From assembly GCA_029259845.1 (NCBI GenBank), contig JAJDEI010000166.1, positions 1-62,836 on the forward strand: a stretch of 62,836 nt of DNA. Reading direction: 5' to 3'. Below the pieces are notes generated by a model. It worked only from the letters and a program-made list of their open reading frames with translations, was not told the origin of the DNA and did no database searches. This document shows, one piece after another, positions 54,584 to 62,698 of this stretch; positions within the stretch are counted from its first letter, which is position 1, and the number at the start of each line of letters is the position of its first letter. Made by a program: the position numbers and the translations under genes. This DNA comes from Planctomycetaceae bacterium (GTDB taxonomy: Bacteria; Planctomycetota; Planctomycetia; Planctomycetales; Planctomycetaceae).

Positions 54584-54972
54584 GATGGCTGGAATTGATC
54601 CGCCGGCGTTGGTCGAAACGGGAGGGCGAGAGCGTGTCGCTCGCGTCGTTCACGTGGCGGCTGCGGCTGTGGCAGAACCGAGAGCGGTTTGAACTCATCA
54701 TCGGAAACAACGACTCCGGCACAATCCAGGGAGAGATCGGCGGGCCGGCATCCAGACTGGCGGCGCGCCTCCCGGCCGGCGTCACGACTTCGAGCGACCC
54801 ACACAGCGAGGCCGCCCGCGAGCTACTCCTTCTCATCGAGCAAGCCTGCCGCAACGGCATCACGATCACGCAGTTTGATTCGCGACGCCCTGACCTCCAC
54901 GGACCTCGCCAGCCCAGAGACATTCCTTTCACCGGAAGGGCAGCGAAACGTCATCAGTTCCCAGCAGAGTAA
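54580..54972 (+). CDS. Protein of unknown function, island run end
   Basis: Encodes 130 residues. MRWLELIRRRWSKREGESVS is a basic amphipathic start; FTWRLRLWQNRERFELIIGNND and ARELLLLIEQACRNGITITQ follow. It overlaps the zinc-ribbon gene (ATGA), which supports the start. No family recognised. It ends 58 bases before the helix-turn-helix frame at 55031. Confidence 0.6.
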   Translation: MRWLELIRRRWSKREGESVSLASFTWRLRLWQNRERFELIIGNNDSGTIQGEIGGPASRLAARLPAGVTTSSDPHSEAARELLLLIEQACRNGITITQFDSRRPDLHGPRQPRDIPFTGRAAKRHQFPAE

Positions 54973-55030
54973 CTTCGGTGCTCGGCATCTGAGGTTGCTT
55001 CGTTTCGCCGAATCATTCGACAATCTCCGC

Positions 55031-55492
55031 ATGATTGCGCAAGAGCTGAGTCCCGACCGCATCTACAGCGTGGAACAGATTCAGGATTTGCTGGGAATCT
55101 CCGCCGCGGAGATCCTTGAAGCGATCCGCAGCGGCGCCATTCCCCGTCACCTGGGCGAGGGGATGCAGACTCACGTCATGGGGATCGACATCGTCGACTG
55201 GGTGGATGGTCCCGAAGCAGGCTCGACATTAGGGAGGACCGATGCCCCCGAATCCAATCACCCGTTCGACGCATTCGATCCGTCTGCCCAAAGACGAGGG
55301 GCAGGAACTCAAGCGACTGGCGAACGAGAGACGGACCGACGTCAGCGTGATCCTGCTGTCTCAATTGGGGCCGCTGCGGAAGCAATTGCGGCGGCGGATC
55401 AACGCCCGGAATGCCGGTCTCATAAAGCGGAACGGGGGGGAGCTGTGAACTCACCCCCCGCCCCTTCACAACGAACTACACAGGAGTTCGCC
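55031..55492 (+). other. Excisionase-like helix-turn-helix frame, in frame with parB
   Basis: From ATG 55031 the frame encodes MIAQELSPDRIYSVEQIQ, then DLLGISAAEILEAIRSGAIP and DIVDWVDG, which resembles the excisionase/MerR helix-turn-helix family. No stop follows: the frame runs through low-information, Arg-rich sequence straight into the ParB-like gene and ends at 56785. A different gene (55242-55448) lies in another frame over the same bases. Either the HTH and ParB are fused or the HTH gene has lost its stop. Confidence 0.5.
55242..55448 (+). CDS. Ribbon-helix-helix-like small protein
   Basis: Encodes 68 residues. HSIRLPKDEGQELKRLANER then TDVSVILLSQLGPLRKQLRR has the strand-helix-helix layout of ribbon-helix-helix (CopG/Arc) DNA-binding proteins. 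GGGAGGA lies 3-4 bases before the ATG at 55242, a strong ribosome site. It is read in a different frame from the HTH-ParB frame that covers the same bases. A repressor or antitoxin role is plausible from the fold alone. Confidence 0.6.
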   Translation: MPPNPITRSTHSIRLPKDEGQELKRLANERRTDVSVILLSQLGPLRKQLRRRINARNAGLIKRNGGEL

Positions 55493-56785
55493 ATGCGACG
55501 CAATCCTACGTCACGTTCTGCTGCGCGGCAAACCGCCGCTGTCCCGGTCCAACTGATTCCGCTGAATCAGATTATCCCCGGCCCCAACCCCCGCGACGAC
55601 TTCGACGAAGAGCGTCTGCGCTCGCTCGCCGTGTCGATCCAGCAGGTCGGCCTGATCGAACCGATTGTGCTCCGCCTGCTCGGCGATGACTACGAAATCG
55701 TCTGCGGCGAACGCCGGTACCGGGCCTGCCAGTTACTCGAGCGCGACGGCATCGAGGCCACCGTCCGCGAACTGGACGACAAGCAGGCGGCCGAGCTGCG
55801 ACTGCTCGAAAACCTCGACCGGGAAGATTTGAACCCCCTGGAGGAAGCGTCAGCCCTGCGACAGCTCCGCGAGTTGGGTCACGACATCGCCAGCCTGGCC
55901 AACATCGTCAGACGTTCGGAGGACGAGGTCTCCCAGCGGGAGGCCCTGCTCACCCTGCCCCCGTTCTGGCAGGACCTGATCCGCGACGGAAAACTCTCTG
56001 CCCCGGCCGGCGAGCGGCTGCTCCCCTGGCTGGACTATCCGGAGGTCCTCGCCGCGATGGAAGCTCACGTCGGCAAATCCGTGCCGCTCACGGAATGGAA
56101 GCGGTACATCCACGACACGGTGTTCCTGCTCAGCCGCAACATGGACGCCGACGCCCCTGACGGTCCGCTGTTCGACGCGACCGCAGACGAGCAGCAGCGC
56201 CTCGATTGTAAGACCTTCAAGACGGGACCGAAGCGCGAGCATCTTCGCGCCTTTAACTGCCGGTTATGGGATCGCCTGCAGGACCAGGCCGAGGCGGAAG
56301 CGGACGCCGAGCCGGCTTCGATGGCGGACCGTCCCAAGCCATCCGACAGCACGAAGGCACCCCGGTCGATTGTCGAGATGGCCGAAAAGGCCGGCGATGA
56401 CGACGGCCACGCTCCCGGATCACCGGCGGAGGAAGCCCCGGTCCATGATGCCGCCTACTGGGACCGCCTGTCCGCTTGGAAAGCGAACTGGTTGCGGCAA
56501 CTCATCTCCCAACGGCTGGCCGAATGCGACCTGGACGAACTGTCCGGGTTCTGCGAACTGCTGAACGTCGAACCGGAAGACGAGTGGACGTTGTCCCGTG
56601 GCTTTCTCCAACTCCACGATGCCCGTCAGTTGGAAGCCCTGGCTGCTGAGTTATCGGTCGACATCTCCGACGCCGAAAACACCGATGAGGTGAAGGCCAT
56701 CTTGTTGCACGTGCAGCCCGAGGCGATTCCGGCGGCGGTGTGTCGTCTGGACGTAGCACTCACTGCCGATCCGGTCAGCCACTGA
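55493..56785 (+). CDS. ParB-like nuclease/partition-type protein
   Basis: Encodes 430 residues from ATG 55493, with AGGAG 6-8 bases upstream. The N-terminal ParB/Srx domain is clear: IPLNQIIPGPNPRDDFDEE, LAVSIQQVGLIEPIVL, the CTP-binding GERRYRAC at 72-79, and ENLDREDLNPLEEA at 106-119. A helix-turn-helix-like stretch follows (ELGHDIASLANIVRRSEDEV). The C-terminal half is acidic and Ala-rich with AYWDRLSAWKANWLRQLI, unassigned. It may partition or regulate the island, or be a phage ParB-like regulator. No ParA is in the window. The frame continues upstream to the HTH at 55031. Confidence 0.85.
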   Translation: MRRNPTSRSAARQTAAVPVQLIPLNQIIPGPNPRDDFDEERLRSLAVSIQQVGLIEPIVLRLLGDDYEIVCGERRYRACQLLERDGIEATVRELDDKQAAELRLLENLDREDLNPLEEASALRQLRELGHDIASLANIVRRSEDEVSQREALLTLPPFWQDLIRDGKLSAPAGERLLPWLDYPEVLAAMEAHVGKSVPLTEWKRYIHDTVFLLSRNMDADAPDGPLFDATADEQQRLDCKTFKTGPKREHLRAFNCRLWDRLQDQAEAEADAEPASMADRPKPSDSTKAPRSIVEMAEKAGDDDGHAPGSPAEEAPVHDAAYWDRLSAWKANWLRQLISQRLAECDLDELSGFCELLNVEPEDEWTLSRGFLQLHDARQLEALAAELSVDISDAENTDEVKAILLHVQPEAIPAAVCRLDVALTADPVSH

Positions 56786-56807
56786 CGTCACTCCCGACAC
56801 TCACCGT

Positions 56808-56841
56808 CCCCGGACGGTCCGGGGGCGGGTCCCCTTCACCC
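56808..56841. promoter_or_regulatory. Twin hairpins between parB-like and integrase genes
   Basis: CCCCGGA CGG TCCGGGG (56808-56824) is a perfect 7-base stem, followed by CGGGT...ACCCG. They occupy the 73-base gap before the integrase ATG. No T run. They could be an operator, an mRNA structure controlling integrase, or part of the attachment site. Confidence 0.5.
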
Positions 56842-56858
56842 GTCCGGGAGTGACCGCC

Positions 56859-58112
56859 ATGAGCGACACGCTCACGCTGCGCCAGGCGTTCGACAAGTAT
56901 CTGGCGCCCGATGTCCGCCTTCTGTCGGCCGCCACCGGTGCCGGATACCGGCTGACGCTTCGCAACTGGGAAGAGATCATCACCGCCAACCCGGCCGTCA
57001 CAGACATCGAAGATGCAACGGTCGCCGCGTTCCGGGATGCCCTCGCCGCCCGTCTCGCGCCCGCCACGGTCAACGGCCGGCTGCGGTACGTGTTCGCGAT
57101 TCTGAATAAGCTCGCTCCGGCTCTGCCCGGAAACCGGCGCGGCGTGGGAGTCCTCGAGCGCGTCCCCTACTGCCGGTCCCTCAAGCTGGAGCGAAAGTTT
57201 CCGCGAGTCGCCTCGATGGAAGAGCTGTCCCGGCTGTATCACGCCTGCGATCTTGCGACCTGGCCCGCACGGCTGCCGTTCCCGCCGGCCGAGTGGTGGC
57301 GGACGTTTCTAGTAACGCTCTACAACACTGGCCCACGTCGCCGGGACCTCGAAAGCCTGCGGACCGACGACGTCAGCTTCGAACACCAGACGTTGCGGTT
57401 CGCCGCCCGCAAGACCGGCAAGCTGCAGGTGGTTCCGCTCAACAAGGTCTCCCTGGCCCACCTGCAAGCCATCTGGTCCGACCGCCAACTCGTGTTTCCC
57501 GTGACGTCAGGGCACGCGCTGTTTCGCCAATGGAAAGCCATCAAGCGCGTGGCCGGCATCACGGAGCGGCTGACCTTCCACGACCTTCGCCGCACATGCG
57601 GGACGGCATTCGCCAACGCGGCCGGAATCGAAGTCGCAGCCACGGTCCTGGGGCATTCGGTCAGTGGTGTGACGGCACAATTCTACGTCGACCCCCGTGA
57701 GCGCGTCCGTACCGCTGCCGAGGGACTGAAACAGCCCGATGCCTTCCTCACCATCTTCGACCGCCGCCCAGAGCTACGGGACATCGCCCGTCCAAAGCCC
57801 AAGCGCCGCGCCGACTGGTCATTCGCCCCCGGCGAAGCTGTCTATCGAGGGCACGTCATCCAACTGGGGCAGAAGCCGCTGGCTGTGCTGACGATGCTCG
57901 TCACCGCAGGGGGACCGGTCTCCTCAGACGCCCTCCGCAAAGCGGTCTGGTACGAAAAGACCGTCAGCTCCACAACCGTCAAAACGACCATCGCCCAACT
58001 CAGACGCCTTCTCAAGATCGAACTGCGTCTACCCGACGACTGGGACCCGATCCCTAACGGTCAGACCGGCGAGGGCTGGACAATCCAACTCCCGGAAACG
58101 GAGGCCGAGTGA
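56859..58112 (+). CDS. int: Tyrosine recombinase/integrase with C-terminal winged helix
   Basis: Encodes 417 residues from ATG 56859 (GGGAG upstream; GTG 56850 is possible). Tyrosine integrases carry out site-specific insertion and excision. Seen: a SAM-like core-binding N-terminal domain (1-100), then the catalytic domain with Arg in NTGPRRRD (about 160), HDLRR (His241, Arg244), LGHS (His266) and the nucleophile Tyr276 in QFYVDP, so the active site is complete. After about 300 comes an added domain, VIQLGQKPLAVLTMLVTAGG and SSDALRKAVWYEKTVSSTTV, resembling an OmpR-type winged helix. It is followed directly by an inactive integrase-like gene. Confidence 0.93.
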   Translation: MSDTLTLRQAFDKYLAPDVRLLSAATGAGYRLTLRNWEEIITANPAVTDIEDATVAAFRDALAARLAPATVNGRLRYVFAILNKLAPALPGNRRGVGVLERVPYCRSLKLERKFPRVASMEELSRLYHACDLATWPARLPFPPAEWWRTFLVTLYNTGPRRRDLESLRTDDVSFEHQTLRFAARKTGKLQVVPLNKVSLAHLQAIWSDRQLVFPVTSGHALFRQWKAIKRVAGITERLTFHDLRRTCGTAFANAAGIEVAATVLGHSVSGVTAQFYVDPRERVRTAAEGLKQPDAFLTIFDRRPELRDIARPKPKRRADWSFAPGEAVYRGHVIQLGQKPLAVLTMLVTAGGPVSSDALRKAVWYEKTVSSTTVKTTIAQLRRLLKIELRLPDDWDPIPNGQTGEGWTIQLPETEAE

Positions 58113-58871
58113 ATGGAAGTTCCGATTCTGTCTCACGCAAGATTTGCGATTCTCTCCGCATTGATCGATGGCCAACCGAGGACGCATGAAGAAATGCGGG
58201 AGAGACTTGGTGCAGAGATCCTCCCGAAATTGCTCGAAAAGCGTGCTCGCCATTTGGCTGATGCAGGTTTGATTCAATTGTCGAGTGCGCTTCGCCGATC
58301 GCCCTCCGGAACATCCACAACCGCTCGCGTACTCGTCATCACAGAATTCGGGAAGGATGCTTGGCGGGAACAGTGCGATTTCTATCTGCACTACATCCAA
58401 CGATTCGGCTCAAACGTGGATGCCGGGGAGGATGGGGGAGACATCCTCGCAATGAAGCCGATCGCAACCTCACGCAAGTACGCGCACCGGCTGCCGACCG
58501 ATGTGGAACGATCCCAGATGCGTGAATGTGCAAGCCGTGAGGAACTTCGGACCTGGGACGTCATCGAAGCCACAACGCTGACCCTCGATGTCCTGTTCTC
58601 ACTCGGCATTCGCGACGTCGATCTTTCTCGCGCGGCGATCCGCGTTAATCGACGTTGGCTTTCCATCGGACCAGAACTCACGGAGGCCCTCGCGGCGTCC
58701 ATTGGCAAGAGAACCGAGGGACCAGCCCTCATCACTCGCTTCGGACGCGAGTGGACGCGCAGTGCATGGGCGAACGCTTGGTGTCGACTTCGGAAGCTCG
58801 CAGGAATCACCGCCCATGTGGTGATTCGTCCAAGACCCAACCCGAATCGTCAGAAGCGTCGCGCTCTCTGA
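58113..58871 (+). CDS. Winged-helix protein with dead, truncated integrase-like domain
   Basis: Encodes 252 residues. The ATG directly follows the integrase TGA. Residues 1-90 look like a winged helix (ARFAILSALIDGQPRTHEEM, LLEKRARHLADAGLIQL). Residues about 145-232 follow the first half of a tyrosine-recombinase catalytic domain (DVLFSLGIRDVDLSRAAIRV, WLSIGPELTEALAASIG, EWTRSAWANAWCRLRKLAGI), but the first catalytic Arg is replaced, and the protein ends before HxxR, His and Tyr would occur. So it should bind DNA but not cut it. It may direct or regulate the neighbouring integrase. The fold match is my reading and needs a profile search. Confidence 0.65.
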   Translation: MEVPILSHARFAILSALIDGQPRTHEEMRERLGAEILPKLLEKRARHLADAGLIQLSSALRRSPSGTSTTARVLVITEFGKDAWREQCDFYLHYIQRFGSNVDAGEDGGDILAMKPIATSRKYAHRLPTDVERSQMRECASREELRTWDVIEATTLTLDVLFSLGIRDVDLSRAAIRVNRRWLSIGPELTEALAASIGKRTEGPALITRFGREWTRSAWANAWCRLRKLAGITAHVVIRPRPNPNRQKRRAL

Positions 58872-58945
58872 CATCCCCCCGGCCGGCACGGACCCCGGCC
58901 CCAACCCAGCAACGGAGGGCACTGAAACGAAGGGTTATCGGCCCG

Positions 58946-59350
58946 ATGACGAAACGCTTTTCCGGCTGGCGGAGACGACGGCGAATCCGGCTGCGAAAAC
59001 TGGCGGACGATCCGCATTGTTTCTGGTGTGGCGCGGAACTGACCGTCGAATGGGCCACGTTGGATCATCTCATTCCGCGTGCGGCCGGCGGCACGGACGA
59101 AATCGTCAACCTGCTGCTCTCGTGCGGGCGTTGCAACCGGCGAAAGGCCGACGGACCACTCACCGGCCTGGCGGCCCACGCCAAGCGGGGCTGCGGTCTG
59201 GCCAACCGCAAGCACGTCGACATCTGGAACCGCAAAGCGGCCCGGCGCATTGCCGACGAACACCGCCGCCGGCTGCGGGAAACGGTTATCCACGGCGCGG
59301 ATGCGGAATCGCCGATCAATTGCCTTGCGGGTCAATCACAGTTAGGATGA
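58946..59350 (+). CDS. HNH endonuclease
   Basis: Encodes 134 residues. HNH nucleases cut or nick DNA with a beta-beta-alpha-metal fold. Seen: CFWCG, a zinc-binding CxxC; DHLIPRAAGGTDE with the catalytic Asp-His; NLLLSCGRCNRRKADG with the Asn, the second CxxC and a terminal Arg/Lys. A basic N-terminus (FSGWRRRRRIRLRKLA) may bind DNA. It is a short stand-alone type common in prophages, where it often acts with terminase. The start at ATG 58946 is chosen because the frame before it is noise. Confidence 0.9.
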   Translation: MTKRFSGWRRRRRIRLRKLADDPHCFWCGAELTVEWATLDHLIPRAAGGTDEIVNLLLSCGRCNRRKADGPLTGLAAHAKRGCGLANRKHVDIWNRKAARRIADEHRRRLRETVIHGADAESPINCLAGQSQLG

Positions 59351-59354
59351 CTTG

Positions 59355-59609
59355 ATGGCCGAAGTTCAGATGACACCGGAAGCCTCGGCGCAGGCCCTCG
59401 CCCTTCCCACGGTGATTCGCGCCCGTGTGGGGCGGCTCCGCGAGCGGCTGACGAACTGGCCCGAGGTCAGCGGAGCCAAGCCGTTATCCGGCAATCTCGC
59501 CGGGCACTGGCGGCTGCGGACCGGAGACTACCGCGTCCAGTTCCGCGTCGAAGGCGAAACGGTCGTCATCGAAAAGATCGGACACCGAGACCGTTTCTAT
59601 GAAGGCTAA
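59355..59609 (+). CDS. RelE/ParE-type toxin
   Basis: Encodes 84 residues. The RelE fold cleaves mRNA on the ribosome or inhibits gyrase. Seen: RARVGRLRERLTNWPEV, KPLSGNLAGHWRLRTGDYRVQF and VIEKIGHRDRFYEG, where GxWRLRxGDYRxxF and GHRxxxY are the family blocks. ATG 59355 (AGGA upstream) is preferred over TTG 59352. It lies 4 bases past the HNH stop and 4 bases before the Xre-type antitoxin gene, so it forms a classic toxin-first pair. Confidence 0.93.
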   Translation: MAEVQMTPEASAQALALPTVIRARVGRLRERLTNWPEVSGAKPLSGNLAGHWRLRTGDYRVQFRVEGETVVIEKIGHRDRFYEG

Positions 59610-59613
59610 CCCG

Positions 59614-59979
59614 ATGAGCAAACAGACCATCAACCTCGACGGCAGCACTTACGTCATCGTCCCCAAACAGGAATACGACGCGCTCGAGACGCTGGCCAAT
59701 CTGCCGGACCTCCCGGAGGCTCTCCCGAACGGCAACTATCCGGCCGCAGAGTTCCTGCGGGCGAGCATTGCCCGTGACATCATCCGGGACCGCGTCCGCC
59801 TGGGGCTGGCGCAGAAGGATCTCGCCAAGCTGTCCGGCATCCGGACTGAAACACTCTGCCGCATCGAAACCGGCAAGGTCACGCCGACCGTCGGCAGCAT
59901 CGAGAAGATCGACCGCGCCCTCAAGAAAGCCGAAGCGGCACAAGCGAAGAACGGCAAGCGACGGCCGAAGAAACGTTAG
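59614..59979 (+). CDS. Xre-family antitoxin
   Basis: Encodes 121 residues. N-terminal MSKQTINLDGSTYVIVPKQEYDALETL resembles the toxin-binding part of antitoxins; residues about 55-110 hold the helix-turn-helix LGLAQKDLAKLSGIRTETLC with RIETGKVTPTVGSIEKIDRAL. The tail is Lys-rich. It pairs with the RelE-type toxin just upstream and should repress the pair. AAGG lies 8 bases before ATG 59614; an upstream ATG at 59599 would overlap the toxin. Confidence 0.92.
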   Translation: MSKQTINLDGSTYVIVPKQEYDALETLANLPDLPEALPNGNYPAAEFLRASIARDIIRDRVRLGLAQKDLAKLSGIRTETLCRIETGKVTPTVGSIEKIDRALKKAEAAQAKNGKRRPKKR

Positions 59980-59991
59980 CAGAACGAAAGC

Positions 59992-60192
59992 ATGAAAGTC
60001 CGCGAAATCATCAAGCGAATCCAGGGGGACGGCTGGTCCCTCGATCGGACTCGGGGCGACCACCGGCAATTCAAACATCCGACGAAGCCCGGCATCGTCA
60101 CCGTCTCGGGCAAGCTGAGACAAGACATTCCGCCCGGCACACTCAACAGCATCCTCAAACAGGCCGGGCTGAAAGGGAGCAAGGAACCATGA
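59992..60192 (+). CDS. hicA: HicA-type mRNA interferase toxin
   Basis: Encodes 66 residues. MKVREIIKRIQGDGWSLDRT, RGDHRQFKHP with the catalytic His, and a closing LNSILKQAGL are the HicA/YcfA pattern of the double-stranded RNA-binding fold. Its stop overlaps the next ATG (ATGA). The size and order are normal for HicA first. Confidence 0.95.
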   Translation: MKVREIIKRIQGDGWSLDRTRGDHRQFKHPTKPGIVTVSGKLRQDIPPGTLNSILKQAGLKGSKEP

Positions 60193-60410
60193 AACGCTAC
60201 GCCATCATCATCGAAAAGGGACCGGCCAGCTACGGCGCTTACGTCCCCGACCTGCCCGGTTGTGTGGCCGCCGGCGAGACGGAGGCCGAAGTCCGCCGAC
60301 TGATTGAACAGGCGATCGATTTCCACATTGAGGGATTGCGGCTCTCCGGCGAGCCGGTGCCCGAACCGACCAGCACGGTCGAGTACGTCGAAGCGGCGGC
60401 CGGACGGTAA
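60189..60410 (+). CDS. hicB: HicB-type antitoxin (short form)
   Basis: Encodes 73 residues. MKRYAIIIEKGPASYGAYVP and DLPGCVAAGETEAEV are the RNase H-like HicB start; LIEQAIDFHIEGLRLSGEPV continues the fold. The C-terminal helix-turn-helix or ribbon-helix-helix present in long HicB proteins is missing, so this is the short type, which neutralises the toxin but may not repress its own promoter. It overlaps hicA by 4 bases. Confidence 0.94.
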   Translation: MKRYAIIIEKGPASYGAYVPDLPGCVAAGETEAEVRRLIEQAIDFHIEGLRLSGEPVPEPTSTVEYVEAAAGR

Positions 60411-60620
60411 ACAGGCCGGCACCCGCACAGCCAGGAACGGACGCAAGCGAACCCGCTGAGTTGCGGCGACGAACCACATTCGTAAGATCATCACCTTCCC
60501 CGGCGCGCGGACCAATGAGGAGTGCACACCTCACCGCGTGGGTCTGGGCGAGCCGTCGCGCTCACCTCCGTTCGCGCGACCCTCGCCCGGATCGAACCGG
60601 CCAGAACGGAGGCTATTGCT

Positions 60621-62489
60621 GTGAGTGACGTTGCTTCTACCCAACAGCGTGACACAGTGAAACGGAAGTGTGATTCCCACCTCCGCGCGCAAATCAACGC
60701 GCTCGTTTTCGGGAATCAACTCTCACACGAAGAATTGTGGGGGCTGACATTCGATCGCGTCGACTTCGCGGATCAAACGGCGGATGTCAAGAACATCACC
60801 GGTCGAAAGCGAAAGGTTGATCTGCCGAATCGTCTCTTTTCTCTCATCCAGTCTCAGCGCACAAACGGTCGCAATGGACTCGTGTTCCCCTGCGAGGGTG
60901 GGAGGCGATGTACCCACGGGGGATTCAGCTTTCGATGGCGCAGGGAACTCGAAGCGAACGGGATCCCTGGGATTCTGAAGTGTCGTGCTCCCAGCACACC
61001 GCCTCGTAGAATTCCCACACGGTCGAAGGAGAGCGGACTGACCTACAAAGAGGCCGCAGTCCAACTGGGAGTAACTAAGTCGAGTATCTCAAAGTGGCAT
61101 GTTCGTGAAGGACACCCATCGCTTGGACGTGCTTCGGGCGGAGGTTGGGTGAAGATCGCGAAAGCCGGCACGTGGACCGATTCGCATGGCAGAACACATC
61201 CACTCTTGTCACCGCTTGACATTCAGAAAATCGATGAGTGGATGAAGCCACCTCCACCATCGATCGTCGAATCCGAACTTGTGGACGGCATTGACGTCGA
61301 GGTTAAGTTCCTCCTCATCTCCTCCGCTACAAAGCACTTTAAGGGGACTTCCTACGAGAAACATCTACGGCCGCACCTCCTTCACTGGACGCGTCATGAG
61401 TGCTTTTTTATCGGTCGCAAAGTCGATCACAGGTCGCACATTGGCCGAATCTCATCCAATCAAATCATGAAACTCGTCTATGTCAAAGAAGACGATGTCT
61501 TGGAAGTAGTCCTCAAAATCGAACAGACACTTCTGGACGACCGACAAAAATGGGACTCAGCGAAGACCGTTGCAAAGGCGATCGGTGAGACACACGGCAA
61601 AGTGTGCACGTGGCTTCAACGCGAGTCTTGCCCGCTTCTCAATCGGAAGCTGAACGCCGAAAAACTGGTCGCCTTCGAGAACGGTTGGTTTCGGGAGCGA
61701 TGGAAGATCGAACCGTCTGAGACGCGGCTATTGAAAGCTGTGACCACTGTCTATGAGCACGATTCTGTAATCGCTGCCGCATTCGGGATGCACCCAAGGA
61801 CGCTGCGATATCAACTCAAGCGAGGATCGATCGCGGGACTTGCCGTACCCCAGTCGGCCATCCTTAAAGTTCCGGCTCGCCGGGGCTCCCAGTGGCGGCT
61901 CCACTCTTCCGTCATCGTCGAACTCGCTAAGGCCCTGGGAAAACCCAAGATCGCTGCCAAGTACCGCCGCCGGCTGAAAAAGAAGATCGGCAAGGGTAAA
62001 TCCGCCAAATCCGCCAAAACAGCCGAGCAGCTCGCCGCCGGCGCCCTCGCCCACTGGACGGACCCCGAGGCGGATCAGGAATCCAACGGCCAGACAACGA
62101 CAGTGGAGACCGTGCCGGCCGATCAACCACCTGCCTCGACCAACGGGAAGGTCGACGCCCAGCAGGACCAGGGTGAGGGGACGGTGGCCGGGGAGGGGGC
62201 GGTCGCTGTGACCGATTCGCCGGAGACGTCACAAGAAGCGAAAGGCCGCATGCCCTCCGGCATGCCCTCCGGCAGGGACGTCGAGGCCGTGCTTCGTATC
62301 ATCCGGGACTACGACGGAAATCCGAAGACGAGAGAGATCGCAGAGGCACTGGGACACAAAATCATCCCAGGCCATCTGAACAACCTCATCAGCAACCTCA
62401 AGGCTCGCGGCCGCATCGCGAACAATGGCAAGCGAGGGATGGGGGCATCAGGATGGTGGCTGAACACTGAGGCCCCAGAGCCTATTTAA
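60621..62489 (+). CDS. Multi-helix-turn-helix protein with dead integrase-like N-terminus
   Basis: Encodes 622 residues from GTG 60621, which has GGAGG 8 bases upstream; an earlier GTG at 60522 lacks one. Residues about 25-115 match the first half of a tyrosine-recombinase catalytic domain (NQLSHEELWGLTFDRVDFAD, GRKRKVDLPNRLFSL, GLVFPCEGG, FSFRWRRELEANGI) but lack the catalytic Arg and stop before HxxR, as in the 58113 protein. Several helix-turn-helix segments follow (LTYKEAAVQLGVTKSSISKW; AAAFGMHPRTLRYQL), then a Gly/Glu-rich linker and a C-terminal winged helix (VEAVLRIIRDYDGNPKTREI). A DNA-binding regulator of the island is the best guess. Confidence 0.65.
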   Translation: MSDVASTQQRDTVKRKCDSHLRAQINALVFGNQLSHEELWGLTFDRVDFADQTADVKNITGRKRKVDLPNRLFSLIQSQRTNGRNGLVFPCEGGRRCTHGGFSFRWRRELEANGIPGILKCRAPSTPPRRIPTRSKESGLTYKEAAVQLGVTKSSISKWHVREGHPSLGRASGGGWVKIAKAGTWTDSHGRTHPLLSPLDIQKIDEWMKPPPPSIVESELVDGIDVEVKFLLISSATKHFKGTSYEKHLRPHLLHWTRHECFFIGRKVDHRSHIGRISSNQIMKLVYVKEDDVLEVVLKIEQTLLDDRQKWDSAKTVAKAIGETHGKVCTWLQRESCPLLNRKLNAEKLVAFENGWFRERWKIEPSETRLLKAVTTVYEHDSVIAAAFGMHPRTLRYQLKRGSIAGLAVPQSAILKVPARRGSQWRLHSSVIVELAKALGKPKIAAKYRRRLKKKIGKGKSAKSAKTAEQLAAGALAHWTDPEADQESNGQTTTVETVPADQPPASTNGKVDAQQDQGEGTVAGEGAVAVTDSPETSQEAKGRMPSGMPSGRDVEAVLRIIRDYDGNPKTREIAEALGHKIIPGHLNNLISNLKARGRIANNGKRGMGASGWWLNTEAPEPI

Positions 62490-62698
62490 GCCTCGCTCTA
62501 TCCATTTGTGCCTGGAATTTCATTTGTGCTTGGCACAAATAAAGCACAAATGAAACGGCCAAAACCGCTTTGAAATCTCTGCGCCCGCTGGCGCAGAATT
62601 GCTCCATCGTTGCCAGCGCAACGAAATCCCCCGGCCGACGATTGGCGTTGGCGGCCGGGGGAAATCGAATCTCGAATTCGGACTTGGAGCGACTCATT
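62490..62698. other. Gap with operator before the last gene
   Basis: Contains the fourfold GCACAAAT site at 62503-62552 and no supported gene. Confidence 0.5.
62503..62552. promoter_or_regulatory. Fourfold GCACAAAT operator or iteron
   Basis: CATTTGTGC at 62503-62511 and 62521-62529, and its inverse GCACAAAT at 62533-62540 and 62544-62552. Two copies in each orientation within 50 bases suggest a binding site for a dimeric repressor or initiator controlling the gene at 62699. Confidence 0.7.
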
